Source of the DNA: Acidobacteriaceae bacterium
Lineage (GTDB): Bacteria > Acidobacteriota > Terriglobia > Terriglobales > Acidobacteriaceae
DNA length: 61,004 nucleotides
Assembly (NCBI GenBank): GCA_003138975.1
Contig: PLHQ01000184.1
Span: forward strand, 1-61,004
Direction: 5' to 3'
This document shows positions 16,964 to 25,524 of the stretch, in pieces (positions within the stretch are counted from its first letter, which is position 1; every line of letters begins with the position of its first letter). The notes under the pieces are model-generated. The model worked only from the letters and a program-made list of their open reading frames with translations. It had not been told where the DNA came from and did no database searches. Both the position numbers and the translations under genes were made by a program.

Positions 16964-18217
16964 ATGGCTACGATTCAACGCAGGAAAACCGTGACCACCG
17001 TCGTCGGAGGCGTGTGCGTCGGCTCGGATGCACCGATCGTGGTGCAATCCATGACCAATACTGACACCGCAGATATCCCCTCGACCGTGCAGCAGTGTGC
17101 CGCCCTGGTTCGAGCTGGTTCGGAACTGGTGCGCGTCACCGTCAACAACGAAGAAGCAGCCGCCGCTGTGCCCCGCATTGTCGGACAACTGGACAAGCTG
17201 GGCGTCCGCGTGCCCATCATCGGCGACTTTCACTATAACGGGCACGTCCTGCTCACCAAGTATCCCGAGTGCGCGCGCGATCTCGCCAAGTACCGCATCA
17301 ACCCCGGCAACGCCAGCATTGGACGCACCGGCGACTCGAATTTCCGCACCATGATCGAAGTCGCGGTGAAATATCAGAAGCCTGTACGCATCGGCGTGAA
17401 TTGGGGTTCGCTTGACCAGGCCCTGCTCACTCGCATGATGGACGAGAATTCCCGCCTCGCCGAGCCGAAAGACGCCCGAGAAGTCACCATGGAAGCGATG
17501 GTCGTAAGCGCGTTGAATTCCGCCGACCGGGCACAGAAATTCGGCCTCCGCGCTGATCAAATTATCCTGAGCGCGAAAGTCAGCGGCGTGCAGGACTTGA
17601 TCGACGTCTACCGCGCTCTCGCCGCCCGCTGCAACTACCCGCTCCACCTCGGCCTCACCGAAGCTGGCATGGGCGCGAAAGGCGTGGTCGCTTCAAGCAC
17701 CGCCATGGGCGTCCTACTGCAGGAAGGCATTGGCGACACCATCCGCGTTTCCCTTACGCCTGCCCCTGGAGGCGACCGCACGGAAGAAGTCCGCGTGGCG
17801 CAGCAGATCCTGCAATCCATCGGCATCCGCAGCTTCACCCCGCAAGTCACGGCCTGCCCCGGCTGCGGGCGCACCACCAGCACATTCTTCCAGGAAATGG
17901 CCGAGCAGATTCAGACCTACCTGCGCGAGCAGATGCCAACCTGGAAGAGCCGTTACGTAGGGGTGGAAGAAATGAAGCTGGCTGTCATGGGCTGCGTGGT
18001 CAATGGCCCCGGCGAGTCGAAACACGCCAACATCGGCATCTCTCTGCCCGGTACATTCGAGGAACCAAAGGCCCCCGTCTATGTGGATGGACGCCTGTTC
18101 ACCACGCTCAAGGGTGATCGCATCGTCGCGGAATTCATCGGCATTCTCGATGAGTATGTCGACTCCCATTATGCGGCGAGAGAAGCCGAGAAAGAAGAAA
18201 TAGCCGCCAGAAGTTAA
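16964..18217 (+). CDS. ispG: 4-hydroxy-3-methylbut-2-en-1-yl diphosphate synthase (flavodoxin/ferredoxin)
   Basis: [4Fe-4S] enzyme of the MEP pathway that reduces MEcPP to HMBPP. The 417 residues begin with the RRKT...[17 protein letters not shown] pattern and include Cys298, Cys301 (CPGCGRTT) and Cys344 ([10 protein letters not shown]), the three cluster ligands, with the following Glu. No plant-type internal insert is present. Starts at ATG 16964, 120 bases after rseP. Ends convergently with the propeller lipoprotein gene. Confidence 0.96.
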   Translation: MATIQRRKTVTTVVGGVCVGSDAPIVVQSMTNTDTADIPSTVQQCAALVRAGSELVRVTVNNEEAAAAVPRIVGQLDKLGVRVPIIGDFHYNGHVLLTKYPECARDLAKYRINPGNASIGRTGDSNFRTMIEVAVKYQKPVRIGVNWGSLDQALLTRMMDENSRLAEPKDAREVTMEAMVVSALNSADRAQKFGLRADQIILSAKVSGVQDLIDVYRALAARCNYPLHLGLTEAGMGAKGVVASSTAMGVLLQEGIGDTIRVSLTPAPGGDRTEEVRVAQQILQSIGIRSFTPQVTACPGCGRTTSTFFQEMAEQIQTYLREQMPTWKSRYVGVEEMKLAVMGCVVNGPGESKHANIGISLPGTFEEPKAPVYVDGRLFTTLKGDRIVAEFIGILDEYVDSHYAAREAEKEEIAARS

Positions 18218-18235
18218 TCCCGACTTAGCCTGTGA

Positions 18236-18258
18236 TCCTCTGTGTCCTTTATGTGAAA
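18236..18258 (-). repeat. degenerate CCACAGAG-family repeat
   Basis: 'TCCTCTGTGTCCTTTATGTGAAA' type sequence in the short gap between ispG and the convergent lipoprotein gene (split here for brevity). It resembles the arms at 20158-20187 and 25493-25513 but with several changes. Confidence 0.4.
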
Positions 18259-18265
18259 TGTTTTG

Positions 18266-20044
18266 CTACTGCCCAGTGATCAGGAAGATCGGTGCCTGCG
18301 GCGACGCCTGTGGCACAGCGTTCCCGGAATCAGTGGTCAAGCTCTCATTCGCGTGAGTGAAGTTGCATTCGAATTGTGTGCTCGATAGTCCCGTCGGGAG
18401 CACCGTCAGGGTGACCCCGTTGAGGTAAGTGTCGTTCGTCGACCCGTTGAAGGAAGTCCCAGTCGAAAACCCGGAGATTGTAACTTGCTGTCCCGGGGCA
18501 AACGTGTTTGCCGCCTGAAACGTGACCACGTTGGACGTAATCGAGAACGTCGTAATCAAAGCAGTATTGCTGCAGGTAGGTTGGGTGCAAGCTGCCGGAG
18601 CTGCAGGCAAGTCGGTGACTACTGTATCGGGGGGCAGCGGCGTCCCGGGATTGTTGGTATTGCCGCCAGTCGTGTTGATCACGGCAACGGCTCCGGCGTC
18701 GCACATGCTCACATAGATCCGGCTGCTGTCGGCCGAGGCCACAGTGAACATCCGGAAGCGTGTGGTGCTCGGGGAGTACAAAGCAGGGTACAAAGGAGCC
18801 GCCGCGCAAGAAGGAACCGGTGCCACCGCATATTGATTCGCCGCGAATGAGGTTGCGTTTGAACTCAGCAACGTCAGAGTCGGCGCGCTTGGGTACTTTA
18901 CGGTCAGACTATTAGCGTCAAACACGGTCAGGCCAGGGATCGCACAGGCGCCCGTCACATTCGGATCAGGACACGTCGTGGCCGTCTGGTAGCTGGCCAC
19001 GTAAAACCGGCTGCCATCCAGCAGCGCCGTCACCGAAACCGGCGTGCATCCATTGGGACAAGGGGTTGACCCTGCGAGGAAGGAAATAGCCGTCAACTGC
19101 GTGGGCGTGTCAGTCGCACTCGTGTCGGAAAAGACATAGACCGTCGACGTCACGGGATTCGTCACATAAAGCCGGTTCAGGTTCGGATCGTAAAAAATAA
19201 AGTTTGCCCCGGGGCCGACAGGAAGGCTGCTTGTGACCGTGTCCGTGGCGACATCAATCGTCACCAGTTGTCCGTCGCCTTCCGTGAGCACATACACTTT
19301 CTGACTGTCGCCGCGCGCCACCACCCAAACTGGCGTCACACCTGTGAACCCCGTCACGGTATTCGGAGTCAGATCAAGCGGATTCAGGCTGCTGACCGTG
19401 TTGCTCCCCTGGTTGGCCACATAGAGCTTGAAGGCGTTCGGGGTCTCGGCCAGACTGACCGGGTTTGCTCCCACAGTCGCGCTGTTCGTAACCACATTCG
19501 AAGTCGTATTGATCTCGCTAACGGAATTCGTGCCAAAATTCGCCACGTACAACGCGTTGTTCTGAGTGGTATTCAAGAAGACCGGTTGCGACCCCGGCGG
19601 CAAATCGATCGTGTTCACGGCACCCAACCCGGTCGCTAGCGTGGATTGGAATACCGGGGTAAACGACGAAACTACGTCCAGCCCCCCCGAAAGCACGCTG
19701 CCCGGGCTGGCAACAAACACTCTTGAATTGTTGGGAAAAATAGCCATGTGAGCAGGATTATCGCCGAGGTTGGGCTTGGAGGAGTCGTTGGAGGGAGTCT
19801 CCCCAACGAGGGAATCTCCCGAAACGTCAATTTGCATCGCCGTGCCCGGGTAGTTGGGCGCGTTGGTGCTGATGCCAAAAACGTCGTGGAAATTATTCGG
19901 CTGCGGACTCGTTTCCACCGGGCATCCCGGAACCCCTCCCGTCGAACATGGGATCACAACAGGGCGGTACACCTGGCCGCACGCCATCCAAACTAGAATT
20001 GGAAGCACCATGGCCGCCAAGCGGCCCACACGTCGAACACTCAT
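18266..20044 (-). CDS. YncE-like beta-propeller lipoprotein
   Basis: Large secreted protein of 592 residues from the ATG at 20044. The N-terminus has basic residues, a hydrophobic stretch and a plausible lipobox (V-W-M-A-C), suggesting a lipid-anchored protein. The rest is a series of repeats of the type 'LYVAN-GSNTVSEI-T--V' and 'RLYVTNPVTSTVYVF', the YVTN propeller pattern. A Ser/Thr/Asn-rich C-terminal part follows. Such proteins occur in acidobacteria in numbers; ligand and role are unknown. It stands alone, convergent with ispG. Confidence 0.75.
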   Translation of the reverse strand: MSVRRVGRLAAMVLPILVWMACGQVYRPVVIPCSTGGVPGCPVETSPQPNNFHDVFGISTNAPNYPGTAMQIDVSGDSLVGETPSNDSSKPNLGDNPAHMAIFPNNSRVFVASPGSVLSGGLDVVSSFTPVFQSTLATGLGAVNTIDLPPGSQPVFLNTTQNNALYVANFGTNSVSEINTTSNVVTNSATVGANPVSLAETPNAFKLYVANQGSNTVSSLNPLDLTPNTVTGFTGVTPVWVVARGDSQKVYVLTEGDGQLVTIDVATDTVTSSLPVGPGANFIFYDPNLNRLYVTNPVTSTVYVFSDTSATDTPTQLTAISFLAGSTPCPNGCTPVSVTALLDGSRFYVASYQTATTCPDPNVTGACAIPGLTVFDANSLTVKYPSAPTLTLLSSNATSFAANQYAVAPVPSCAAAPLYPALYSPSTTRFRMFTVASADSSRIYVSMCDAGAVAVINTTGGNTNNPGTPLPPDTVVTDLPAAPAACTQPTCSNTALITTFSITSNVVTFQAANTFAPGQQVTISGFSTGTSFNGSTNDTYLNGVTLTVLPTGLSSTQFECNFTHANESLTTDSGNAVPQASPQAPIFLITGQ

Positions 20045-20157
20045 CCGCACTCCATCTCGCGCCACTCCAGGAAAATTCTGATCATAAGGTGAGAAGAATT
20101 CAACATTCTAATGGCTGGACCCAATCCGCGCTAGTGCCCCTGAGCAAAAGGATTTAC

Positions 20158-20187
20158 CCTGTGTTCCTCTGTGCCCTCTGTGGTGAA
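20158..20187 (-). repeat. CCACAGAG-family repeat
   Basis: The unit runs ...CCTCTGTGCC then CTCTGTGGTGAA..., nearly identical to the arm at 25493-25513 but with an extra 'CTGTGTT' in front. It lies between the lipoprotein gene start and the Ku gene end, outside any gene I can support. Confidence 0.6.
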
Positions 20188-20329
20188 GAAGTTGCTTTCC
20201 ACTTCTGGGATGCGCACACTAAGGCCCAAGTTGGCATGGTCCTGGAAATACAGGTGCGCTGATTGAATACTCAGCAGAAAACAATCAGGAGAGTGAACGC
20301 CGAGGTCGACAGAGATTCGCCAACTCACC

Positions 20330-21175
20330 TCAACGCTGACGCCGAGACCTACTGCCAGCCGCCGCAGCCGGCGCTTCCGACCTGGCCGTGGCCGCAGGCT
20401 TTTTCTTCCCTTCCATCTGCGCCAGGCTCTGCTTGAGAGCTGCCATCAAATCCACCACCGGAGCCAATTTCTTGGGCTTTTCCACCGCCGCCACTTCCCC
20501 GCCCTCAAGCTTGGTCTCAATCAACTTTTTCAGATTTTCCTGGAACGTATCTTTATACTTTTCCGGATCCCACTCGTCCGCCAGCGCTTCAATCAGCTGA
20601 TGCGCCACTTTCACTTCCGCTTCTTTCAGCTCCACGTCGGGCGCGCCAAAGCCTTCCACCTTGCGCACTTCTTCCGCGTAGTACATCGTGTGCAGCATGA
20701 GTCCGCCTTCATGCGGCCGCAGGAACACCGTGTACTCGCGGTTGTGCATGGTGATCTTGGCTATGGCAACGTACTCGCTCTCTTCCAGAGCTTTGGTCAG
20801 CAACGCGTAAGGCCGACGCCCCGCCTCTTCCGGCATCATGTAATACGACGACTCGAAATAAACCGGATCTACATCGCTCGCCTTCACGAATTCCAGAATC
20901 TCCATCGTCTTCGCAGTCTGCGGCTCAATCTTCTTGATTTCTTCCGGCTCGACCACGACGTACTCGTCCTTACGAAACTCATAGCCCTTGACGATCTCGC
21001 TGCGGTCCACGACCACATTCTCCAGCGGACAGATGTACTGCTGCTTCACCCGCTGCTTATCCGGACGGTGCAGCATGTTGAACGAAATTCCGCTACTGCG
21101 CGCGCCCGAAAACAAGCGCACCGGCATCGAGATGAGGCCGAAGGTTAAGTGTCCAGACCAGACTGACGCTGCCAT
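20330..21175 (-). CDS. ku: Ku protein, non-homologous end joining
   Basis: Homodimeric DNA-end-binding protein of bacterial NHEJ. The 281 residues start with SVWSGHLTFGLISMPVRLF, typical of prokaryotic Ku. Also visible are the CPLENVVVDRSEIVKGYE segment, FESSYYMMPEE, and the YTVFLRPHEGGLMLHTMYY core. A basic, Ala-rich tail of about 35 residues (KKPAAT...RSRRQR) replaces the compact C-terminus; such tails help DNA binding or LigD contact. No ligD is in the window. The upstream region has two small hairpins. Confidence 0.94.
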   Translation of the reverse strand: MAASVWSGHLTFGLISMPVRLFSGARSSGISFNMLHRPDKQRVKQQYICPLENVVVDRSEIVKGYEFRKDEYVVVEPEEIKKIEPQTAKTMEILEFVKASDVDPVYFESSYYMMPEEAGRRPYALLTKALEESEYVAIAKITMHNREYTVFLRPHEGGLMLHTMYYAEEVRKVEGFGAPDVELKEAEVKVAHQLIEALADEWDPEKYKDTFQENLKKLIETKLEGGEVAAVEKPKKLAPVVDLMAALKQSLAQMEGKKKPAATARSEAPAAAAGSRSRRQR

Positions 21176-21522
21176 AGTTCCTCTCGCTCGTCAGGGATGA
21201 ACATCATCCCTGTTTCTGACCGCCATCCGCCTAAACTCCGCAGATGTGGGAGTTTAGCGTAAAAACGAATCTTTGATGCACAAATCTCGCAGCACGAGGA
21301 ATCGAAATGCGAAGCCCGAGGGAATGGGTCCATCCGCCCGGAAACCCCATGGGTTGTAGTTGCAATAACGGTTCCCCCGTCTGCTCTGCACTTTGGTACT
21401 CGATTTCCTGAGTCTCGCTTCCTACCCTTTGTGGCTGCGAAATTTTTCAGGCGCCGTCGTCTTCTTGAACCCCGCGGTGCCTATCAATCATCTGTGTGAA
21501 AGTATTCTTAAGTGGAGACCAA
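21176..21522. other. intergenic region with two stem-loops, upstream of ku and of the YfiT-like gene
   Basis: Divergent spacer. An 8-bp perfect stem (21192-21199 with 21205-21212) and a 9-bp perfect stem (21231-21239 with 21249-21257) lie within 70 bases of the Ku start. They could be operators or leader structures for the minus-strand gene. Neither has a T-run typical of a terminator. Nothing else recognisable is present. Confidence 0.5.
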
Positions 21523-22047
21523 ATGACCGACCTGCGCTATCCCATCGGCAAGTTCACCTACGAAGGCCCACCGACTGAGGAACAGAGGCAGAGGTATCTG
21601 GCTGACATCGAACAAACTCCGTCCAAGATGCGCGCGGCCGTCAAAGGCCTCTCAGACCAGCAACTCGACACGCCCTACCGCCCCGACGGCTGGACCGTCC
21701 GCCAGGTCGCGCACCACGTCCCGGACAGCCATCTCAACGCGTACGTGCGTTTCAAACTTGCGCTCACCGAAGAGGAGCCGACGATCAAGCCCTATGCCGA
21801 GGACCGCTGGGCGCAACTCGCCGACACACAGGCCACCCCCGTGGAAGTCTCGCTAACCTTGCTGGATTCCCTGCACACGCGCTGGATCCGCCTTCTGCGA
21901 TCGCTCAAGCCGGAAGACTGGAAGCGCACGTTCCGCCATCCCGAACTGGGACTGATGCCTCTGGAGAAAAATCTCGCGCTCTATTCCTGGCACGGACGCC
22001 ATCACGTAGCCCACATCACGACCCTGCGGCAGAGAAACGGCTGGTAG
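21523..22047 (+). CDS. YfiT/DinB-family metal-dependent protein
   Basis: From the ATG at 21523 it has 174 residues. The PIGKFTYEGPPTEEQRQRYLADIEQTP start and the W-T-V-R-Q-V-A-H-H-V-P-D-S-H segment match the YfiT branch of the DinB four-helix fold. Metal-ligand histidines appear at HH-x-DSH and again in SWHGRHHVAHI near the C-terminus. Relatives act as thiol transferases (bacillithiol) or have no known activity; whether this organism has such a thiol cannot be seen here. An upstream in-frame ATG at 21496 is less likely. Confidence 0.85.
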   Translation: MTDLRYPIGKFTYEGPPTEEQRQRYLADIEQTPSKMRAAVKGLSDQQLDTPYRPDGWTVRQVAHHVPDSHLNAYVRFKLALTEEEPTIKPYAEDRWAQLADTQATPVEVSLTLLDSLHTRWIRLLRSLKPEDWKRTFRHPELGLMPLEKNLALYSWHGRHHVAHITTLRQRNGW

Positions 22048-22116
22048 ACAAAGGGGAAACGCTTCCCGAAACTTTGGTCATCTTTTCCCCGTTTAGGCCG
22101 GCCGATACGATTTAGC

Positions 22117-22782
22117 GTGACGATTCTTCCTTCAACATTCGTGGGTTTTGGGTGGAATCTGCTTCGAGCGTTTGTTTTTGCGCTTCTCCTGTCGGTCTCC
22201 GTTGCCCAGCAGTCGCCGGTTGCTCCTTCGTCGCCAGAGCCGACATCTACCGGATCGGAGCAGTCTCTCGGGGCTGTGGCGCGGAACTCCAAGAAGCAAA
22301 CTAGCGTGCGAGCCAAAAAAGTAATTACTGAAGAAGACATGGACGCTACGGCGAACGCGCTTCCCCGGCTTCGCATGGAGGGCGCCGAAAACGGCGACGA
22401 AATCATTGCGGCGATCGGCAAGTACAAAGAGAGTCACACCCCCGCCGAGACGGAAGCGGCAGTGCAGGCCTGGTACGAGAGATATGATGAAGACTTAGCC
22501 GCCGCTATTCAGGAAAATCTGGTCGTGAACACCCTGCGGGAAGAAAACAACAGCAACGGGTATGAACTTTGCCGTCAGGGCGGCGACTACCAAAGCTGTG
22601 AGAATCGTCGCCGGGCCGAGTATATTGGCGCGCGGCATGATCAGTACACCATCAGCCGCAATACCGCTCTGGAGACACGAATTCAGCACGTGTTCATGAA
22701 GGTCCGCGGCGGCATCATGCGCTACAACCTCCACTACGACTGGTTCAAAATTCGGACTACGAATGGCATTGACGTCTTTTAA
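22117..22782 (+). CDS. hypothetical secreted protein
   Basis: A 221-residue protein beginning at GTG 22117 with a hydrophobic segment (WNLLRAFVFALLLSVSVAQQ) that reads as a signal peptide. The mature part opens with a Ser/Pro-rich linker, then a charged helical region, and a short cysteine-containing stretch (LCRQGGDYQSCENRRR) that may form a disulfide. I do not recognise a family. It is convergent with the DUF218 gene. Confidence 0.65.
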   Translation: MTILPSTFVGFGWNLLRAFVFALLLSVSVAQQSPVAPSSPEPTSTGSEQSLGAVARNSKKQTSVRAKKVITEEDMDATANALPRLRMEGAENGDEIIAAIGKYKESHTPAETEAAVQAWYERYDEDLAAAIQENLVVNTLREENNSNGYELCRQGGDYQSCENRRRAEYIGARHDQYTISRNTALETRIQHVFMKVRGGIMRYNLHYDWFKIRTTNGIDVF

Positions 22783-22826
22783 CTTCTGAACCGTCTTTTG
22801 TTGCGGATCCGAAGAAGCTGCATCTC

Positions 22827-23447
22827 TCAAGCGGCTCCCAGCTTCCACAACAAATAGCTGCTGGCCTCGCGCAACAACGCGTATAGGCGCTGCCCCGCCC
22901 CATGCGGGCGCGAATCGGGTCTCGGCGCGACATACACCGGACCAATCCCCTCGTGCTTCAATAACCTTTTGATACGGAACACATGATAAGCATCGCTGAC
23001 GGCTACGCAACTGCGCAGTCCATTGGCGCGCATGATCACAGCCACACGCACTGCCGATTGAGCCGTGTCAGAACCTTGCGTCTCCGCAATCAGGTTCCGC
23101 TCAGGAATTCCGCGGCGTGCCAGATAGTCGCGTCCCACACCGCCTTCGCTGAAGCTCGGATCGGCCGCCGCACCGCCAGTCGTGATGACCACCGGCGCAA
23201 TTCCTTCCTGGAAAAGATCGAAGGCATGATCCAGCCGCGCCCGCAATACCGGCGAGGGATGGCCGGAATACTCCGCCGCGCCAAACACCACAATCGCGTC
23301 CGCCGAATGCACTTCCTGCAGTGAGCCTTCGTGCACAATGCGAACTGCCGTCAGCGCGAGAAACGCCGCCAGTGCGAGCACTCCCAACGCTTCCAGCCGC
23401 AGCAACCAGCGGCCAGTCGCACGCCGGGTAGCATGATCGTCTTTCAT
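22827..23447 (-). CDS. DUF218 / YdcF-ElyC-SanA family envelope protein
   Basis: A 206-residue protein with one N-terminal membrane helix (GVLALAAFLALTAV) and a DUF218 domain: DAIVVFGAA, RLDHAFDLFQEG, VITTGG, and ETQGSDTAQSA, the pattern common to the family, followed by SDAYHVFRIKRLLKHEG. Relatives such as ElyC and SanA affect envelope integrity and vancomycin tolerance; a substrate is not established. Its start overlaps the end of the upstream tsaC-like gene by four bases, implying one transcript. Confidence 0.85.
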   Translation of the reverse strand: MKDDHATRRATGRWLLRLEALGVLALAAFLALTAVRIVHEGSLQEVHSADAIVVFGAAEYSGHPSPVLRARLDHAFDLFQEGIAPVVITTGGAAADPSFSEGGVGRDYLARRGIPERNLIAETQGSDTAQSAVRVAVIMRANGLRSCVAVSDAYHVFRIKRLLKHEGIGPVYVAPRPDSRPHGAGQRLYALLREASSYLLWKLGAA

Positions 23448-24091
23448 CCGTTGGCAAAAAACGTGGAGATTTCTTCGGCAGGAATCGCGCCTTCGCGCAT
23501 AATCCGCCAGCGCGCCCCCTCATCAGTCAGATCGACAATAGTCGATGGAATATCCCGCGGCGAGGTTCCGCCATCCACGATAATGCTGATCCTGCCGTGC
23601 AGTTGCTCGTGCACTTGCTCGGCGCTGGTACACTCCGCCGCCCCGCTCAGATTTGCCGACGTTGCCGTGATCGGAATGGCCGCTGCCGTCACCACCGCCA
23701 GCGGAATCTTCGCATTCGGTACGCGCAACGCCACGTTCCCCGTATTGGCTGTCACCTTCAGCGGCAGCCGCGATCCCGCTTTCACGATAATAGTCAACGG
23801 TCCCGGCCAGTATTTGCGCGCCAACGCGTAAAACTCCTCGGGCAGCGCTTTCGCCAGTTCTTCCGCATGATCCACGCTCTCGATCAGCAACGACAACGGT
23901 TTGTGACGCGAGCGCGTCTTGATGTCATACACGCGATCCACCGCGCGCAGGTTGAACGGATCGGCCGCCAGCCCGTAAAACGTGTCCGTCGGCATACCCA
24001 GCACTTCGCCCGCACGAATCTGTTCCGCGGCATACTTTATCAGTGAACTCTCAGGTGTCTCGCTATTGATTTTTATGATTTCGGCGCGCAC
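23444..24091 (-). CDS. L-threonylcarbamoyladenylate synthase (TsaC/Sua5/YrdC)
   Basis: Makes threonylcarbamoyl-AMP, the precursor for t6A37 in ANN-decoding tRNAs. I start it at GTG 24091, which is preceded by AGGAAGGGAA, a good ribosome site; an ATG at 24157 would add 22 residues that match nothing. The 215 residues carry the YrdC core: GEVLGMPTDTFYGLAADPFN, KTRSRHKPLSLLIES, WPGPLTIIVKAGS, and RVPNAKIPLAV, then a SANLSG motif. There is no C-terminal Sua5 domain. The stop overlaps the downstream DUF218 gene. Confidence 0.92.
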   Translation of the reverse strand: MRAEIIKINSETPESSLIKYAAEQIRAGEVLGMPTDTFYGLAADPFNLRAVDRVYDIKTRSRHKPLSLLIESVDHAEELAKALPEEFYALARKYWPGPLTIIVKAGSRLPLKVTANTGNVALRVPNAKIPLAVVTAAAIPITATSANLSGAAECTSAEQVHEQLHGRISIIVDGGTSPRDIPSTIVDLTDEGARWRIMREGAIPAEEISTFFANG

Positions 24092-24206
24092 GGCGTTCCC
24101 TTCCTGCCCTGCTTCTTCTTGGATTATTTGCCTGTGAAACTTATCATAATACGGCAAAGCGCGGCGACGTGGGTGACTGGCGTATCATGCACTCACCATC
24201 TCGCTC

Positions 24207-25058
24207 ATGAAAGGCCCTTCAGAACCCGCTCTCAGCGCGCAGAACCGGCTCCGCCGCATTGCGGGACGCCACAATCCGCTGGTCAAGCAGCTGCGCCAGG
24301 CGTTCTCGCGCGCGGAACTCAGCGAAACCGGAGACTGCGCCATCGAGGGCCTGCGTATCCTGGAAGAAGCCATCCGCAGCGGCCTCCGTTTCAGCGCAGT
24401 TTTTTTTCGTGAATCCGCCCAGGACCGCTCCGAGCGCCTCCTTCCTCAAATCGGCGCCCAGGTCGAAACGCTTCTGCTCCCGGATAAATTATTCGACAGC
24501 CTCGTCCCCAGTGAATCTCCGCAAGGCGTAGCCGCTCTCGTCCGCCTGAAAGATTTCTCACTCGAGGACGTCACGGAACGCTTGCAAGTAGGCCCAATAA
24601 TCGTCCTCGCAGGCCTTCAGGATCCCGGCAACCTCGGCACAATCCTCCGCTCCTCCGAAGCCTTCGGCAGCGCCGGCGTCGTCCTCGGCGAAGGCACGGT
24701 CAGCCCTTTTAATTCAAAAGCTGTTCGCGCCTCAGCCGGATCTGTCTTCCGCCTTCCCATCATTCATCGCCATGGAAAGTCAACAACAGTAAAGCTGGAA
24801 GAAGTTTCCGAAAAGCTGCGAGCGCTACGCGTGCGCCTGATCGCAACCTCCTCGCACAAAGGAACACCGATCGATCAAGCAGACTTAAGAAGTGCCGCCG
24901 CGATCTTTTTCGGTAACGAAGGCTCCGGCCTGCCGCGCGACCTGATGGCCAACATGGATGAAGTCATCGCCATCCCCCACACGCCGCAAGTAGAATCTCT
25001 CAACGCCGGCGTCGCCGCCAGCATCGTACTGTACGAAGCCGCAAGGCAAAGGAAGTAA
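24207..25058 (+). CDS. TrmH/SpoU family RNA 2'-O-methyltransferase
   Basis: SAM-dependent SPOUT enzyme of 283 residues. An N-terminal substrate-binding domain ([15 protein letters not shown]..., then [10 protein letters not shown]) is followed by the knotted SPOUT domain: [22 protein letters not shown] (motif 1), [10 protein letters not shown] (motif 2) and [22 protein letters not shown] (motif 3). The domain arrangement fits a 23S rRNA methylase of the RlmB/TsnR type; the exact nucleotide cannot be told. It is followed by two bases and then the GxxExxY unit. Confidence 0.92.
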   Translation: MKGPSEPALSAQNRLRRIAGRHNPLVKQLRQAFSRAELSETGDCAIEGLRILEEAIRSGLRFSAVFFRESAQDRSERLLPQIGAQVETLLLPDKLFDSLVPSESPQGVAALVRLKDFSLEDVTERLQVGPIIVLAGLQDPGNLGTILRSSEAFGSAGVVLGEGTVSPFNSKAVRASAGSVFRLPIIHRHGKSTTVKLEEVSEKLRALRVRLIATSSHKGTPIDQADLRSAAAIFFGNEGSGLPRDLMANMDEVIAIPHTPQVESLNAGVAASIVLYEAARQRK

Positions 25059-25060
25059 AT

Positions 25061-25471
25061 TTGTTCACCACAGAGGCACAGAGACACGGACAAAACGAGA
25101 ACAGTCAAGACCCACGCACGAGCCCTATCATTGGTGCGGCCATCGAAGTTCACCGTCACCTGGGTCCGGGGCTGCTGGAATCGGCGTACGAGGAGTGTTT
25201 GTGCCACGAACTCCATCTACGCGGAATCGACTTCCGCCATCAAGTTGACCTGCCTGTGGAGTACAAAGGCCTCAAACTCGACTGTAGCTACCGGCTAGAC
25301 TTGATGGTGGATGAGGAGGTCGTCGTAGAGCTGAAATGCGTTGAAAGAGTGCTGCCGGTTCACGAAGCACAGCTACTCACACCCATGCTGCTGAGCGGCA
25401 AACGAGTCGGCCTGCTAATCAACTTCGACGTTCCATTGCTAACCAAGGGCATCACTCGAAGAGTGCTTTAG
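25061..25471 (+). CDS. GxxExxY family protein
   Basis: A 136-residue protein with [19 protein letters not shown], the GxxExxY signature, followed by a PD-(D/E)xK-like core: [13 protein letters not shown] near residues 85-97. The family is widespread in environmental bacteria and has no confirmed function. The first ten residues (FTTEAQRHG) are encoded by the left arm of a perfect 21-bp inverted repeat, and the right arm starts 21 bases after the stop. The native start may thus be a downstream codon, since the start is TTG at 25061. Confidence 0.85.
   Translation: MFTTEAQRHGQNENSQDPRTSPIIGAAIEVHRHLGPGLLESAYEECLCHELHLRGIDFRHQVDLPVEYKGLKLDCSYRLDLMVDEEVVVELKCVERVLPVHEAQLLTPMLLSGKRVGLLINFDVPLLTKGITRRVL
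25064..25084 (+). repeat. left arm of 21-bp perfect inverted repeat around the GxxExxY gene
   Basis: Reads TTCACCACAGAGG followed by CACAGAGA. Exact reverse complement of 25493-25513. It overlaps the first codons of the GxxExxY reading frame. Confidence 0.95.
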
Positions 25472-25492
25472 CGCTTTTGAAGGTTTGAAATT

Positions 25493-25513
25493 TCTCTGTG
25501 CCTCTGTGGTGAA
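25493..25513 (-). repeat. right arm of 21-bp perfect inverted repeat around the GxxExxY gene
   Basis: Exact reverse complement of the left arm at 25064-25084. It ends 11 bases before the rarA ATG, so it sits in the rarA leader. Confidence 0.95.
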
Positions 25514-25524
25514 AGGGTTTTTCC

